From the NCBI RefSeq assembly GCF_009690905.1, contig NZ_VOSW01000044.1, positions 1-64,000 on the forward strand: a stretch of 64,000 nucleotides of DNA, read 5' to 3'. Each line of letters starts with the position of its first letter. The first letter of the stretch is position 1. Below the pieces are notes generated by a model, which worked only from the letters and a program-made list of their open reading frames with translations, ran no database searches and was not told the DNA's origin. This DNA comes from Paraburkholderia madseniana. Its GTDB lineage: Bacteria > Pseudomonadota > Gammaproteobacteria > Burkholderiales > Burkholderiaceae. The translations under genes were made by a program, and so were the position numbers. This document shows, piece by piece, positions 44,694 through 53,152 of the stretch.

Positions 44694-45464
44694 GTGACCT
44701 GTCCGAGCCAATTTCGATGGACGTCGTCCGCGCGGTCCGACGCCGGACGCGTCCGTGAAATCAACGAAGATGCCTGCCTCGCCCAGCCCGAACCCGGACG
44801 CTGGGCCGTCGCCGATGGCATGGGCGGGCACGCGGTCGGCGATCTGGCGAGCCGCGTGGTGATCGATTCGCTGAGCCGGCTCGCGCCGCCGCTCGCGATG
44901 AAAACCTGCATCGCCGACGCGCGAGCACGGCTGCAAAAGGCCAACCGCCAACTGAGAGACGAAGCCGCGCGCCGCCAGGTGCAACGGATCGGCAGCACCG
45001 TCATCGTGCTGCTCGCGTGCGACCGCTTCTGCGGTTACCTATGGGCCGGCGACAGTCGTCTCTATCTGTATCGCGAAGGGCAATTGCGGCAACTCACGCG
45101 CGATCATAGTCAGGTGGAAGAACTCAAATCGCTCGGCGTGATTACCGACGAAGAAGCGCGCCATCACCCGGCGCAGCACATGATCACGCGCGCGGTGGGC
45201 GCCACGGACGTGCTCGAACTCGACGACGATGCAATCGAAGTCGCGGACGGCGACGTTTTCCTGCTTTGCAGCGATGGGCTCAGCAACGAAGTCAGCGATG
45301 CGGAAATACTGGCGGTGCTGACCTCGGTGGCATGCGAGCGCGCGTCCGATGAACTGGTCGAACTGGCCATTGCGCACGGTGGACGTGACAATGTCACCGC
45401 CGTGGTGGTGCAGGCTGAAGATCCGTATGCGTCAGACAAAACCCTGCTGAACCCCGCGCCTTGA
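44694..45464 (+). CDS. PP2C-family Ser/Thr protein phosphatase
   Basis: A 256-residue PP2C phosphatase of the Stp1 type. The metal-binding motifs are complete: SDAGRVREINEDA, WAVADGMGGHAVGD, GYLWAGDSRLYLYR, FLLCSDGLSNEV and GGRDNVTAVVV. The GTG start lies 5 bases after the peptide stop, so translation is probably coupled. It is soluble and cytoplasmic. With the Ser/Thr kinase at 61764-63971 and the FHA protein at 53130-55736 it would form a phospho-switch; its substrate is probably that kinase or the FHA partner. Confidence 0.92.
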   Translation: MTCPSQFRWTSSARSDAGRVREINEDACLAQPEPGRWAVADGMGGHAVGDLASRVVIDSLSRLAPPLAMKTCIADARARLQKANRQLRDEAARRQVQRIGSTVIVLLACDRFCGYLWAGDSRLYLYREGQLRQLTRDHSQVEELKSLGVITDEEARHHPAQHMITRAVGATDVLELDDDAIEVADGDVFLLCSDGLSNEVSDAEILAVLTSVACERASDELVELAIAHGGRDNVTAVVVQAEDPYASDKTLLNPAP

Positions 45465-45502
45465 ACACACAGTTGGAAAGAAATTGCAATTTATGTGTGT
45501 TC
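45463..45502. other. Inverted repeat with nested palindrome after the PP2C gene
   Basis: GAACACACA pairs with TGTGTGTTC over a 22-base loop, and the loop holds a perfect palindrome, AAATTGCAATTT. The first arm starts inside the stop codon of the PP2C gene. It may end the peptide-PP2C transcript or bind a regulator. Confidence 0.45.
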
Positions 45503-45667
45503 TTCCTAATATCCACCCAACATTCGGATGGGTAGTATCCCTCCCGTGAGCGTACTGCATTGCAATACGCAACCGTCGGCGCCTTGTCCACGCGTTCAGG
45601 CGGACAACACCCACGCCCTTGGCCTTGATCGCTCAAGGGCTTGACGCAATCACGAGTGGGGCGCGCC

Positions 45668-46519
45668 ATGGAGTTTTTGGAAAAAAACGTCGCGACGGAA
45701 TTGATCGAGCGGAAGGATCACGCCCTCGAACATGTCGGGTTGGATGGCGAGAAGCGGACGTATTTCCCGGCCAGGTCAATGTGGTTGCGGTTGGAACAGC
45801 TCCATGTGGCGCAACAGCTCGCAGAGCCTCTGGACGCAGACAAACAGCCAACACTTTCCACGTCGCTGCACGGAGTGGCACATCTCGATGGCCAGGAGCT
45901 GTCGATCATCGGCGACGCTGAACACGCGATGCTCGCCGTTGAGGTGTCCTTCGAGGCCCGCGACGTCAGCAAGGCTGACCGCTTAGGTCTGCGCGAGTTG
46001 GAGGACGAACTCGGTACTTCGTTTGCCGACGTGCCGCTCGGTACTGCTCGTCTCGGTGTCAATCGGGCCGACGCAGAGACCGGCGAACCCGATCAGTGGT
46101 GGCTCGCCTGCCACATTCCCGAAGCCTGTATACATGCGCTTTCGAAGGCGACGTCTGACGGCCGGTTTGGCGCAGTCGAGTTGGGACTGGCGCTGCGACA
46201 CCTCTACACGGCCGAAAGTGCTATGGCTAACCCTCGGCGCGAGCCGGACCTTTTTCTCAGGCCCAACAAAAGCGACGGCGCAATTGAATGTCCGGAAATC
46301 GCAGTTGGCTACGTCACCCACCTTCGTATCGACCTCGCAACTGCTCAATTGCGTAGCGCAACGACGAGCGGCGGCCGCGCTGATGACTTAATGGCGAATC
46401 CTGTCGCGGACGCCGTGAACTCACTGGCTGTCAGGCTCACCAGCCTCATGACCACGGTAAGATGGATTGGCTTCTTCATCGGCATATTGCTCTTTCTTGA
46501 AGTTCTCGAGAGGCTCTGA
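45668..46519 (+). CDS. Hypothetical protein with C-terminal membrane anchor
   Basis: A 283-residue protein. The body is soluble and mixed alpha/beta, with no motif that I recognise (HGVAHLDGQELSIIGDAEHA, QWWLACHIPEACIHAL). The last 20 residues form a single hydrophobic helix (IGFFIGILLFLEVLERL), as in tail-anchored proteins. There is no signal peptide, so the body should face the cytoplasm. The GTGGGG-type ribosome-binding site supports the ATG at 45668 rather than the TTG at 45641. Codon use is somewhat less GC-rich than in neighbours. It lies between the peptide-PP2C pair and the exporter operon. Confidence 0.6.
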   Translation: MEFLEKNVATELIERKDHALEHVGLDGEKRTYFPARSMWLRLEQLHVAQQLAEPLDADKQPTLSTSLHGVAHLDGQELSIIGDAEHAMLAVEVSFEARDVSKADRLGLRELEDELGTSFADVPLGTARLGVNRADAETGEPDQWWLACHIPEACIHALSKATSDGRFGAVELGLALRHLYTAESAMANPRREPDLFLRPNKSDGAIECPEIAVGYVTHLRIDLATAQLRSATTSGGRADDLMANPVADAVNSLAVRLTSLMTTVRWIGFFIGILLFLEVLERL

Positions 46520-46554
46520 TCAGGCACGCCCGAAAGCCGTCGAAGCATCCAGCC

Positions 46555-47913
46555 TCAACTATCGCTGTCTTCCTCATCGTGCTCGTCAGCGCCGTTTCTG
46601 TTCGTGGGCGGTGCATTGCGATTGCGAAAATCCTTCGAATGCAGGCCATGCTTCTTCAGAAGCATTTGCAGATGCGAGCGGTTCATATCGATGCGCCGCG
46701 CCAGCTCCGCAACGGTGCCGCTCACTTCGCGCAAGCCACGCTCCAGGAAGGCTTTTTCCGCGTCGTCGCTCGCGGCGCGCTTCGCGTCGCTCAGCGACAT
46801 CAGATTCGCCACGCTGATCGGCTCCTGTCCCGTCGCAGTGACTACATTGGACACAGCCGCGGCTGACCCGGGCGCGGCCGGCCGCATGTCCACCGGCAGA
46901 TGATCGACATCCGCCATGTCGCCGGCCAGACACGACACGCGATACATCACGTTGCGCAGCTCACGAATATTGCCCGGGTACGCATAGTTCAGCAGAAAGT
47001 CCCGAAGCCGCGGCGTCAATCTGACCGGCCTGCGTTTTAGCGTTCCGGCGGCTTCATCGCCGAACCAGGCAATCAGCAGCGGTATCTCATCGCGCCTCTC
47101 GCGCAGCGGCGGCAACGTGACATGAATTACGCTGAGACGGTAGAACAGGTCCTCGCGGAACTTGCCCTCTTCGCTGAGTTGCCGCAGATTGCGATTGGTC
47201 GCGGCGACGATGCGTGTATCGACAGCAATCGTTTCATCGGAGCCCACGCGCTGAATCTCGTGCGCTTCCAGTACGCGCAGCAGCTTCACCTGGCCGGCCA
47301 GCGGCAACTCGCCGATTTCGTCGAGAAAGATCGTGCCGGTATGCGCGCTTTCGAATTTGCCTTTGCGGTCGTTCGAGGCTCCCGTGAACGCGCCCTTGCG
47401 ATGACCGAACAATTCCGACTCCAGCAGATTGTCCGGAATCGCACCGCAATTCACGGAGATAAAGGGCTTGTCCGAGCGCGAACCATTCGCGTGAATCACC
47501 TTCGCCATCAGCTCCTTACCGGTGCCGCTTTCGCCGTCGATCAACACCGGCAAATCGGTCGGCGCCGCCTTCTCGGCGATTTCGAGCGATTCAAGCAAAC
47601 GCGGATTGTCACCGAACGTCCCTTCGAAAATGAAGCTGCGCTCGATCAATGCCTTTCTGCGCGCACCACGCGATTGATCCGCAGCCGCAGCGGGCTCAGC
47701 GGCCGTTGCGGCCTGTACGAAGCGCTCCTTGTGCGAAAGTTGCATGACTTCGTCGCGCAACGAGGTGGCTTGCCGGAGCAGCTTGTCGATGTCGGCGCGC
47801 TCGAGCCGGGATGACCAACGCAGCGTCGAGCGCAAAATCTCGATGCGTTCGATCAAACCCGCGTATGAAATCGCCGGGCTGAGCTCTTCTACCTGGTCGA
47901 GTATCTTCATCAC
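46555..47913 (-). CDS. Sigma-54-dependent enhancer-binding protein
   Basis: A 452-residue bacterial enhancer-binding protein. Residues 1-90 form a short helical N-domain without receiver, PAS, GAF or FHA signature. The AAA+ domain has Walker A GESGTGKE (127-134), the sigma-54-contacting loop GAFTGA (174-179) and Walker B TIFLDE (194-199). A Fis-type HTH follows (GTVAELARRIDMNRSHLQML), and the tail is very acidic. Its ATG overlaps the stop of the exporter gene, so both are coupled. It is the natural activator of the two -24/-12 promoters of the peptide genes. Confidence 0.92.
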   Translation of the reverse strand: MMKILDQVEELSPAISYAGLIERIEILRSTLRWSSRLERADIDKLLRQATSLRDEVMQLSHKERFVQAATAAEPAAAADQSRGARRKALIERSFIFEGTFGDNPRLLESLEIAEKAAPTDLPVLIDGESGTGKELMAKVIHANGSRSDKPFISVNCGAIPDNLLESELFGHRKGAFTGASNDRKGKFESAHTGTIFLDEIGELPLAGQVKLLRVLEAHEIQRVGSDETIAVDTRIVAATNRNLRQLSEEGKFREDLFYRLSVIHVTLPPLRERRDEIPLLIAWFGDEAAGTLKRRPVRLTPRLRDFLLNYAYPGNIRELRNVMYRVSCLAGDMADVDHLPVDMRPAAPGSAAAVSNVVTATGQEPISVANLMSLSDAKRAASDDAEKAFLERGLREVSGTVAELARRIDMNRSHLQMLLKKHGLHSKDFRNRNAPPTNRNGADEHDEEDSDS

Positions 47914-50900
47914 GCACTCAACTGTTTCTGGACCAACTGGTAGTACATGCCGCCGCGCTGGATCAGTTCATCGTGACGGCCCTGTTCGACAATCGCCCCT
48001 TCATACAGCACCAGAATCTTGTCCGCACGCATGATGGTGCTGAGCCGATGCGCAATGATCACCGCCGTTCGGCCCTTCAGAATGTCATGCATATTGCCGA
48101 GGATATTGCTTTCCGATTGCGAGTCCAGCGCCGAGGTCGCCTCGTCGAAAACCAGCAGACGCGGATCGTGATACAGCGCCCGCGCGATGCACAGCCGCTG
48201 GATCTGCCCACCGGATAAGCCAATGCCGCGTTCGCCGACAATCTGCTCGTAGCCGAGCGGCATCTTGCTGATGAACGCGTGCGCGTCGGCCATTTTCGCG
48301 ACCTCCTCGATGCGGCGCCGTTCGGGCGCGTCGTCACCGCTGGCAATGTTTTCGGCAATCGTGCCGGAAAACAGCAGATTGCTCTGCATCACATAGCCGA
48401 TCTGCGCGCGGTAATAGGCTTTGTCGACCACGCCGAGGTCGTAGCCGTCGATGGTCATCTTGCCCTCGGTCGGCGCGTAAAAGCCGACCAGCAGCTTGGC
48501 GAGCGTCGTCTTGCCGGAACCGCTGCGACCCACAATCGCCACCAGTTCACCGGGCTTGATGTCGAAGCTGATATTTTCCAGTACGTACGCCGAGTCGTCC
48601 TCGCCGTAGCGGAAGTAGACGCCGCTAAAACTGATTTCGCCTTGCAGTTCCGGCAGCATCACGCGCGAAGGCAAATCCTGCGGCTTCTGCTCCGGCTCGA
48701 TATCGAGCACATCGCCGAGGCGTTCCATCGCCACGCCAGCGTCGTTCAACATGCTCCATAAGCCGACCAGTCCCATCAGCGGACCCAGCACGCTGCCCAT
48801 GAACGCATTGAACGCAATCAACTGACCAATGGTCATTTCGCGCGCCAGCACCAGATTTGCGCCGACCCAAAGGATGGCGATCGTCGTCGCCGCGTTCAGC
48901 AACTGGCTGCCGAGCCCAATGAGAATGTTGAAGGCGTGCGCCCGGTATTGCACTTCGAGCGCCTTCGCGTACTTCTTCTCCCAGCGCAAGCGCACCGGTC
49001 GTTCGATACCCATACCCTTGATAGTCTCGACACCGGCGAGCGCTTCCATCAGAAACGACTTCGACTCGGTCGAGGCCGTGAATACCTCACGCGCATAGTT
49101 CTTGATCTTCGGCGTGGCTAGCGCGGTCAACGCCATGATGGGTATCACGAACGCGATCAATACCAGCGTCATCTTCACGTTGTAGACGAACATGATCGTG
49201 AAGTAGATGAACACCATCAGCAGATTCAACGCGGTGGTCACCGTGGATTCGGTGAGGAAGGCGCGGATCGTCTGGTTCTCCTGAAAACGCGCGAAGATGT
49301 CGCCGGTCTTCCGCTTGGCGAAAAACGAGAACGGCAGCGACATGGTGTGCTTGAAGAACTGCGACATCATCGCGAAGTCCATGTTGCGCACCATGAAATT
49401 CGCCAGATACGCGCGAATCGTCGACATCAATTGCGAAAACACATTGGCGATAATCAGGCCGCCGATCAGCAGATGCAGCAGGCTGACGTTCTGATGCACG
49501 ATCACGCCGTCGAGAATGTTCTGGATGATCAGCGGCGGAATCACGCCGAGTACCTGAATCACGAACGTGGCAAGGAACAGGTGACCGAGAATCTTCTTGT
49601 ACGGCCTGAGGTAGCCGACAAAGCGTATCCACGGCGAACGCGCGGCGGACATCTGCATGAGATTCGGTCCGCCGGTAAAGAGCAGACACGTGCCGCTCCA
49701 GCCGCGTTCGAAATCCTCGACCGTCATTTTCCGGAAGCCGAGTGCCGGATCGGCGACCCACACGTAGTCCTTCGAGAGCCCGTACACCACTACATAGTGG
49801 TAGCCCTCCCAATGCACGATGAAGGGCAGATCGAAACCGCGCAATGAATCGAATGTGCATTGCACGCCGCGTGCGGTGAAGCCGAGCGATTCGCCCGCGC
49901 GCGCAAGACTGTCGAGCGTGGCGCCTTGTGTCGTGACGTTGGCGAGTTCACGCAGTTTGCCGAGCGTCATCGGAATGCTGTAGTGGCGGCAGACCATGGC
50001 GAGACACGCGGCGCCGCAATCCATTTCTTCGGCCTGTTCGACCAGCGCAAAGCGCTTGATGACCTTTTCGCCGAACTCGGGTTTGGTCTGCAGGTCGAGC
50101 ATCAAAGGCAGTTTGCGCCGCTGCTCCAGGCGCTTTTGCCGCTGCAATTCGCGGTCGCCGTAACGAATCCGCTCATCCAGGACTTCGCGCAGCTTCGGAT
50201 TGCGTTCCAGAATGAAATGGACGGTTCGCTCCGGGATCACCAGCAGCCGCGTGTCGGTCGTCGCCACCACCGACGCCATTTGCTCCTGCCGCATCAAACA
50301 CGCTTTTTCGCCGAAGATTTCGCCTTCGCCTAAGGTCGCAAGCGTGTAGTCGTGGCCTTCCTCGTGACGGACAATGCGCACGCCGCCTTGCCGCACCACA
50401 TAGAGCCGCCGATCGTCGCGCCCATCCTGCTTGAGAATTTCCTTGCCCTCGGCCACCCGCTTCACGCCGACGCTGCGCACATATTCTTCGAGTTCCGCCT
50501 TGTTGAGCTTGCCGCGCAGATCGAACAACTGAGCGACGAAACCGCCGGCCGAACTGATCGCTACATAGCTCGCGATAAACGCCAACGCGGCCTGATTGCC
50601 GGCGATCACCGGCTCGATCGCGGCACGAGGAATGAACAGCAGTTCGGTCTTCGCCGACGCCCGCACCGACGCCTCATGCACGTACGCGCGCAACATCGCA
50701 ATGTCGGCGAAAATCTCGCCGGTTTTGCGCACGCCCATGCTGGTTTCCTTGCCATGCTCCTCGGTGAAGATACGTACCGAGCCTGAGCGAACCACGTAAA
50801 GACCGTCTGCCGTCTCACCCGCCGAGCACACCGTTTCGCCGAACGAATAGAAGCGTGCCTGCGCATATTCGGCAAGACGCTCGATCTCGTCGCGCGAAAA

Positions 50901-50966
50901 CGGCGAGAGAATTTCCACCGAGGTGAGAAACTCGGCAGCGGAGGGCGCGGTCTGGGGTGCATCCAT
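47910..50966 (-). CDS. C39-peptidase ABC exporter with two cNMP-binding-type domains
   Basis: A 1018-residue peptidase-containing ABC exporter. Two cyclic-nucleotide-binding-type domains cover about residues 15-130 and 145-265. The C39 peptidase follows (about 305-430) with Gln311, Cys317 (EEMDCGAA), His390 (GYHYVVV) and Asp406 (VADPALG), all in the spacing of active bacteriocin-processing enzymes. Six transmembrane helices span 455-740. The ATPase has Walker A GRSGSGKT (813-820), LSGGQ (917-921), Walker B LLVFDEA and the H-loop His973. It should cut leaders after Gly-Gly and export the peptide through the HlyD and TolC-like partners. Similar fusions are known in cyanobacteria (HetC-like proteins). 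Confidence 0.95.
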   Translation of the reverse strand: MDAPQTAPSAAEFLTSVEILSPFSRDEIERLAEYAQARFYSFGETVCSAGETADGLYVVRSGSVRIFTEEHGKETSMGVRKTGEIFADIAMLRAYVHEASVRASAKTELLFIPRAAIEPVIAGNQAALAFIASYVAISSAGGFVAQLFDLRGKLNKAELEEYVRSVGVKRVAEGKEILKQDGRDDRRLYVVRQGGVRIVRHEEGHDYTLATLGEGEIFGEKACLMRQEQMASVVATTDTRLLVIPERTVHFILERNPKLREVLDERIRYGDRELQRQKRLEQRRKLPLMLDLQTKPEFGEKVIKRFALVEQAEEMDCGAACLAMVCRHYSIPMTLGKLRELANVTTQGATLDSLARAGESLGFTARGVQCTFDSLRGFDLPFIVHWEGYHYVVVYGLSKDYVWVADPALGFRKMTVEDFERGWSGTCLLFTGGPNLMQMSAARSPWIRFVGYLRPYKKILGHLFLATFVIQVLGVIPPLIIQNILDGVIVHQNVSLLHLLIGGLIIANVFSQLMSTIRAYLANFMVRNMDFAMMSQFFKHTMSLPFSFFAKRKTGDIFARFQENQTIRAFLTESTVTTALNLLMVFIYFTIMFVYNVKMTLVLIAFVIPIMALTALATPKIKNYAREVFTASTESKSFLMEALAGVETIKGMGIERPVRLRWEKKYAKALEVQYRAHAFNILIGLGSQLLNAATTIAILWVGANLVLAREMTIGQLIAFNAFMGSVLGPLMGLVGLWSMLNDAGVAMERLGDVLDIEPEQKPQDLPSRVMLPELQGEISFSGVYFRYGEDDSAYVLENISFDIKPGELVAIVGRSGSGKTTLAKLLVGFYAPTEGKMTIDGYDLGVVDKAYYRAQIGYVMQSNLLFSGTIAENIASGDDAPERRRIEEVAKMADAHAFISKMPLGYEQIVGERGIGLSGGQIQRLCIARALYHDPRLLVFDEATSALDSQSESNILGNMHDILKGRTAVIIAHRLSTIMRADKILVLYEGAIVEQGRHDELIQRGGMYYQLVQKQLSA

Positions 50967-50988
50967 GGGCTTGCGGACCTCGGTTCGG

Positions 50989-51741
50989 CTAGCGTGCTTC
51001 GATCACATGTTCCTGCGAGCGCGCAATCAGCCAGCTCTCGCGCAGCAGACGTCTCACTTCAGAGGCGACATCCGCGTCGAGCATCGCCGGATATTTCGCC
51101 GTCACGGCAAAAATCTCGAAGCACGAGCGATCCGCCGACGGAAATGGCCCAAGCAAGTCGCCCACCGCCGCGTTGAAAATCTTCGCCTCGATGTCCGGCT
51201 TCAACGATCCGCGCAACACTTTGCCGATCACGCCGCCGGCTTCGCGCGTATCCGCAATCGAATGCTCGCGCGCCATGTCGGCGAAACTGTCGGGATCGTC
51301 GTGCAGGTACGAGATCATTTCCTTCGCCTTGCCTTCGCTGTCGAGCACGATATGGCTCACCTCGATCGCGTCGAACTTCGGCGAATTCAGCGCAAAGTAA
51401 TCCTTGATCGCCGCCTCGTTGCCGACCACGTCGAGCATCTTCTCCTGATACAGCCCGTCCGTAATGAAGGCCTCGAACTCGTCGAGACTCACGCCGAGCG
51501 CATCGAGGTACTGATTCATATCCGTCGCGCGATGCAAGCCGCGCACGCGGCGGAACTGATCGGCGCGCTGCTGGATGTCGTCGGCAGTAACGGCAATGCC
51601 CTGCTTCTTGGCCGCATGCACCGTGAGCTTGTCGCGCACGATCTGCTCGATCAGGCTATCGAACTGGCCGGTCAGTTTCAGAAGACGAATGAACTCGGAA
51701 ACGTCCACGACTTCGTCATCGATTCGCACTATCGCGGTCAT
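50989..51741 (-). CDS. Parvulin-type peptidyl-prolyl isomerase (cytoplasmic)
   Basis: A 250-residue PpiC/SurA-like protein. An N-terminal SurA-type helical domain (SLIEQIVRDKLTVHAAKKQG) precedes the parvulin fold, seen as EVSHIVLDSEGKAKEMISYL, SFADMAREHSIADTREAGG and GKVLRGSLKPDIEAKIF. Unlike most relatives it has no signal peptide, so it should work in the cytoplasm. It lies 22 bases upstream of the exporter gene and 37 bases downstream of the HlyD gene. It could keep the peptide precursors unfolded or help them reach the peptidase. Such a gene also accompanies C39 exporters in cyanobacteria. Confidence 0.88.
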   Translation of the reverse strand: MTAIVRIDDEVVDVSEFIRLLKLTGQFDSLIEQIVRDKLTVHAAKKQGIAVTADDIQQRADQFRRVRGLHRATDMNQYLDALGVSLDEFEAFITDGLYQEKMLDVVGNEAAIKDYFALNSPKFDAIEVSHIVLDSEGKAKEMISYLHDDPDSFADMAREHSIADTREAGGVIGKVLRGSLKPDIEAKIFNAAVGDLLGPFPSADRSCFEIFAVTAKYPAMLDADVASEVRRLLRESWLIARSQEHVIEAR

Positions 51742-51778
51742 GTCATCCGCTCCTTTAATTGACGTGTGATCGGCGCGC

Positions 51779-53152
51779 TCATCCCGCCACCTGTCTGAAT
51801 GGATCGAGCCCCAGATCGATCAGGCGCCGTTCGCGCACCACGATCTCCGCGCTCGCCGTCATGCCATAGCGCAGCGGATAGCGGGTGTCGGCGATCTGGT
51901 AGTAGTTCTTGTCGAGCGTGACGCGGCCCTCGTACACCGGCTGCTTGTCCTGCAAGGACGGCTTGGTGGCCGGCGAAATATAGGCGAGCGTGCCGTTGAT
52001 CAGCCCGTAGCGCTGATATGGGAACGCGTTGAATTTCAGCTTCACCGGCTGGCCCTCGTGCAGAAAAGCACGATCGTGTTCGGCGATTTCGATCTTCAGC
52101 ACGGGCTTCGCATCTTTTGGCGCGATGCCGCCGAGCGGCGCGTTCGCCTGGATCTTGTCGCCTCGCTGCGTGGAGGTCACGTCGGTGATGACGCCGGAGA
52201 CCGGCGCGAGGATCAGCAGGAAGTTGTCTTTGTCGATGTTCTCGAAACGGATCCGCGCGGCGGCTTCGGACACCAGGCGCGCGGTCTGAAGTTGCAGACG
52301 CAGTTTGTCTTCGGCGTCGGTGATGTCGCGGACTGCCGAGTCGTACTGGAGTTGCAGGTCGGTGGTCTGCTGCCCGCTGGTTTCGAGTTGCGCATTGGCC
52401 TGCGCGTATTCGTGGCTCAGGCGGAAATCCAGTTCCGCGAGTTTCGATTGCGCGACGCGGTAGGCGTTATCCGCTTCCATCGCGGCGGTTCGCTTCTGCT
52501 CCACCTGCAGCTCGGCGATGCCGCCGCCACCCGGCTGAGCGAACAGCCGCGAGTAACGATCCAGCTCCTGACGCGCCGCCTCACGCGTGCGGCGCGCGTT
52601 GTCGAGCACGCTGCGCGCTTCGTCGAGTTCGGCCTTCTGGCCTTCGGCGAGCTTGGTTGTGCCCTCGGAGACGCGATTTTCGTGCAGGCGGGCTTCTACT
52701 TCCATCTGCGCCTTCAGCGCGGCCGCCTTGCGTTCCATCAGCGCCTTCTTCTCGGGGAACTGCTTCCAGTCGCGCTCGGCGTCTTCGAGCTTGAGCTGCG
52801 CTTGCAGCGCGTTGCTCGCTGCTTCGATCGCGCCGCGCGCATTCAGCCGCGCCAGCACGTCGCCCTTCGACACCGGCTGCCCCTCGGCGATGTACAGATC
52901 GGCGAGCTCGCCGTCGATCGGCGCATAGATGCGACGCACCTCCGATTCCGGCGAGAGCGTGCCTTGCGCACTGACGATCACATCCGCGCGCCCCACGAAC
53001 GACCACAGCAAGCCGGCCACCACCAGCGCGACCATCGCCCAGATCAGCGCGCGAGCGAGCCGCACCGGCTCGGCGGTCAGAATCGCGATGCCTTCGACGC
53101 TGTGATCCTCCAGCGCCTCCGACAACGGTCTAGGGTGATTGTCGCGCTTCAC
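51779..53152 (-). CDS. HlyD-family membrane fusion protein
   Basis: A 457-residue periplasmic adaptor. A single helix near residues 32-50 (ALIWAMVALVVAGLLWSFVG) anchors it. A biotinyl-lipoyl half motif follows (RRIYAPIDGELADLYIAEGQ), then a long coiled-coil hairpin of about 200 residues, the second lipoyl half (LLILAPVSGVITDVTSTQRG) and a C-terminal barrel domain. It should bridge the C39 exporter to the NodT/TolC-type channel at 55949. Its start overlaps the end of the FHA gene by 23 bases. Confidence 0.92.
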   Translation of the reverse strand: MKRDNHPRPLSEALEDHSVEGIAILTAEPVRLARALIWAMVALVVAGLLWSFVGRADVIVSAQGTLSPESEVRRIYAPIDGELADLYIAEGQPVSKGDVLARLNARGAIEAASNALQAQLKLEDAERDWKQFPEKKALMERKAAALKAQMEVEARLHENRVSEGTTKLAEGQKAELDEARSVLDNARRTREAARQELDRYSRLFAQPGGGGIAELQVEQKRTAAMEADNAYRVAQSKLAELDFRLSHEYAQANAQLETSGQQTTDLQLQYDSAVRDITDAEDKLRLQLQTARLVSEAAARIRFENIDKDNFLLILAPVSGVITDVTSTQRGDKIQANAPLGGIAPKDAKPVLKIEIAEHDRAFLHEGQPVKLKFNAFPYQRYGLINGTLAYISPATKPSLQDKQPVYEGRVTLDKNYYQIADTRYPLRYGMTASAEIVVRERRLIDLGLDPFRQVAG

